Below are positions 63,120 to 64,000 of a DNA stretch of 64,000 nucleotides, one piece after another. The first letter of the stretch is position 1; each line of letters opens with the position of its first letter. This DNA comes from Elgaria multicarinata webbii. Taxonomy: Eukaryota; Chordata; Lepidosauria; Squamata; Anguidae. The translations under genes and the position numbers were made by a program. Where the stretch lies: NCBI RefSeq assembly GCF_023053635.1, contig NC_086182.1, positions 25,975,001 through 26,039,000 of the forward strand, read 5' to 3'. The notes under the pieces are model-generated. The model ran no database searches. It was not told the origin of the DNA and saw only the letters and a list, made by a program, of their open reading frames with translations.

Positions 63120-64000
63120 TGTGTGAAGTGGGATTTGTTTCCCCAAAGTCATTTTTCATGTGAACGTTTATTTACAGTTGACGTAAACAAGTGAAGTTTA
63201 TCTGGCGGCGTGACTCCTGTCCTTAAAGAAACAGTCCTGTGACTTATCCCTAATTAGAAAGATTTGTGACTCCCTTCCTTGCGGTTCTTTTATGTTTTGT
63301 TTGGCGGGATCCATCACAATCTAATGGAGAACAGAATGATGTTCCTAGTGTTTTTTTTTAAAGTCAAACTGTTATGGCTTCAGAAAAGTCAGCATCCATC
63401 CTGACTTCCTGCTGGTAAACTAGCCGTCTTCAATAGGATACAAGAGGACTGGACAGTTCCTAGCTCCTCCCTCTGTGGTCCCTTTGCTCTTTAGCATCTC
63501 TGCAGATGATGCTGACAACCAACGCATCCCCTGTCATTGGTCATGTGCTATCGCTTCTTGCCCAATAGGACTACAACTGTCCGCTTCACCCTGTGTCCCT
63601 CAGCAGTTGTCATCACATGAGAGTGAGTGACATCTGCTTTCTCTCCAGCTGGACTGCCTTCAGACAGGTGATAGACTTGAGACTTCCTCGAAGAATCCCT
63701 TGTCATGCTCAGGCAGGATTTTGGCTATTCTGATCCATGGCAGTGATCCCAGTGATGCTCATGGGAAGCATTTGCGTTCATCCAGTCAGCATTCCTCCTT
63801 TGACACTGCAATAGCTTCAGCTAAACCATATCCCGAAATGGTCCGTCCTTTGCTTTTCCGTTTCCACCATTGCTGATTTTCTTATTTTTCAGGGGTCGAT
63901 TTTATCTAGACATATTTTCTTATCCGAGTCTACATGACTGGCTGTTAGCATTCACAAATTCAAGTTTTTGGGGTGGGTGGAGAGCTAGGGCCAAAAAATA
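63120..64000. other. ADAMTS15 intron 1, repeat-poor end of window
   Basis: No transposon recognised. 63165-63300 carries forkhead-like words on both strands (TATTTAC 63169, GTAAACAA 63183) and TAATTAG. No second exon of ADAMTS15 (expected DLCG...SCSVIEDDG-type sequence) is visible before the end. Confidence 0.35.

Overview
The window is vertebrate genomic DNA, most likely from a squamate reptile (lizard or snake). It has intron-split genes and abundant CR1-type and L2-type LINE fragments. Several tRNA-derived SINE families end in squamate-style tails, a short piece matches the 3' end of the BovB LINE, and microsatellites and foldback DNA transposons (MITEs) are dense. I cannot name the species.

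Two host genes are present, arranged head to head. ADAMTS8 lies on the minus strand and fills roughly 1-26,025. Eight of the expected nine coding exons can be placed to the base with consistent splice sites and phases; the last exon (rest of the spacer and the second thrombospondin repeat) lies beyond the left edge. ADAMTS15 lies on the plus strand. Only its large first coding exon (60,206-61,183) and the beginning of intron 1 are in the window. Both encode secreted zinc metalloproteases of the ADAMTS family. The pair is also divergent neighbours in human (11q24-q25), so this is a conserved synteny block. Each promoter has a TATA-like box and each 5' leader carries a three-codon upstream ORF. 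The ADAMTS15 leader also has an overlapping out-of-frame upstream ORF.

Layout: 1-10,660 holds ADAMTS8 exons 8 to 2, with small introns rich in repeats (including a 650-bp Harbinger-like foldback element inside a CR1 relic). 10,661-24,808 is the long intron 1. 24,809-26,057 holds exon 1, 5' UTR and TATA box. 26,060-59,915 is a 34-kb intergenic spacer made of transposon debris: a solo LTR, a CR1 copy with an inserted L2-type tail, hAT MITEs with intact 8-bp target duplications, and a 2.2-kb tandem-repeat-bearing composite element. A few repeat-poor islands here could carry shared regulatory sequence. 59,918-61,560 is the ADAMTS15 promoter, CpG island and exon 1, and 61,184-64,000 is its intron 1.

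I found no bacterial-type system, CRISPR array or other host gene. The most interesting material is the MITE biology (nested, self-inserted and near-perfect palindromes), the 2.2-kb element at 52.5-54.7 kb, a group of repeats sharing a TAGGGRTG-like terminus, and the divergent protease gene pair with its candidate regulatory islands.
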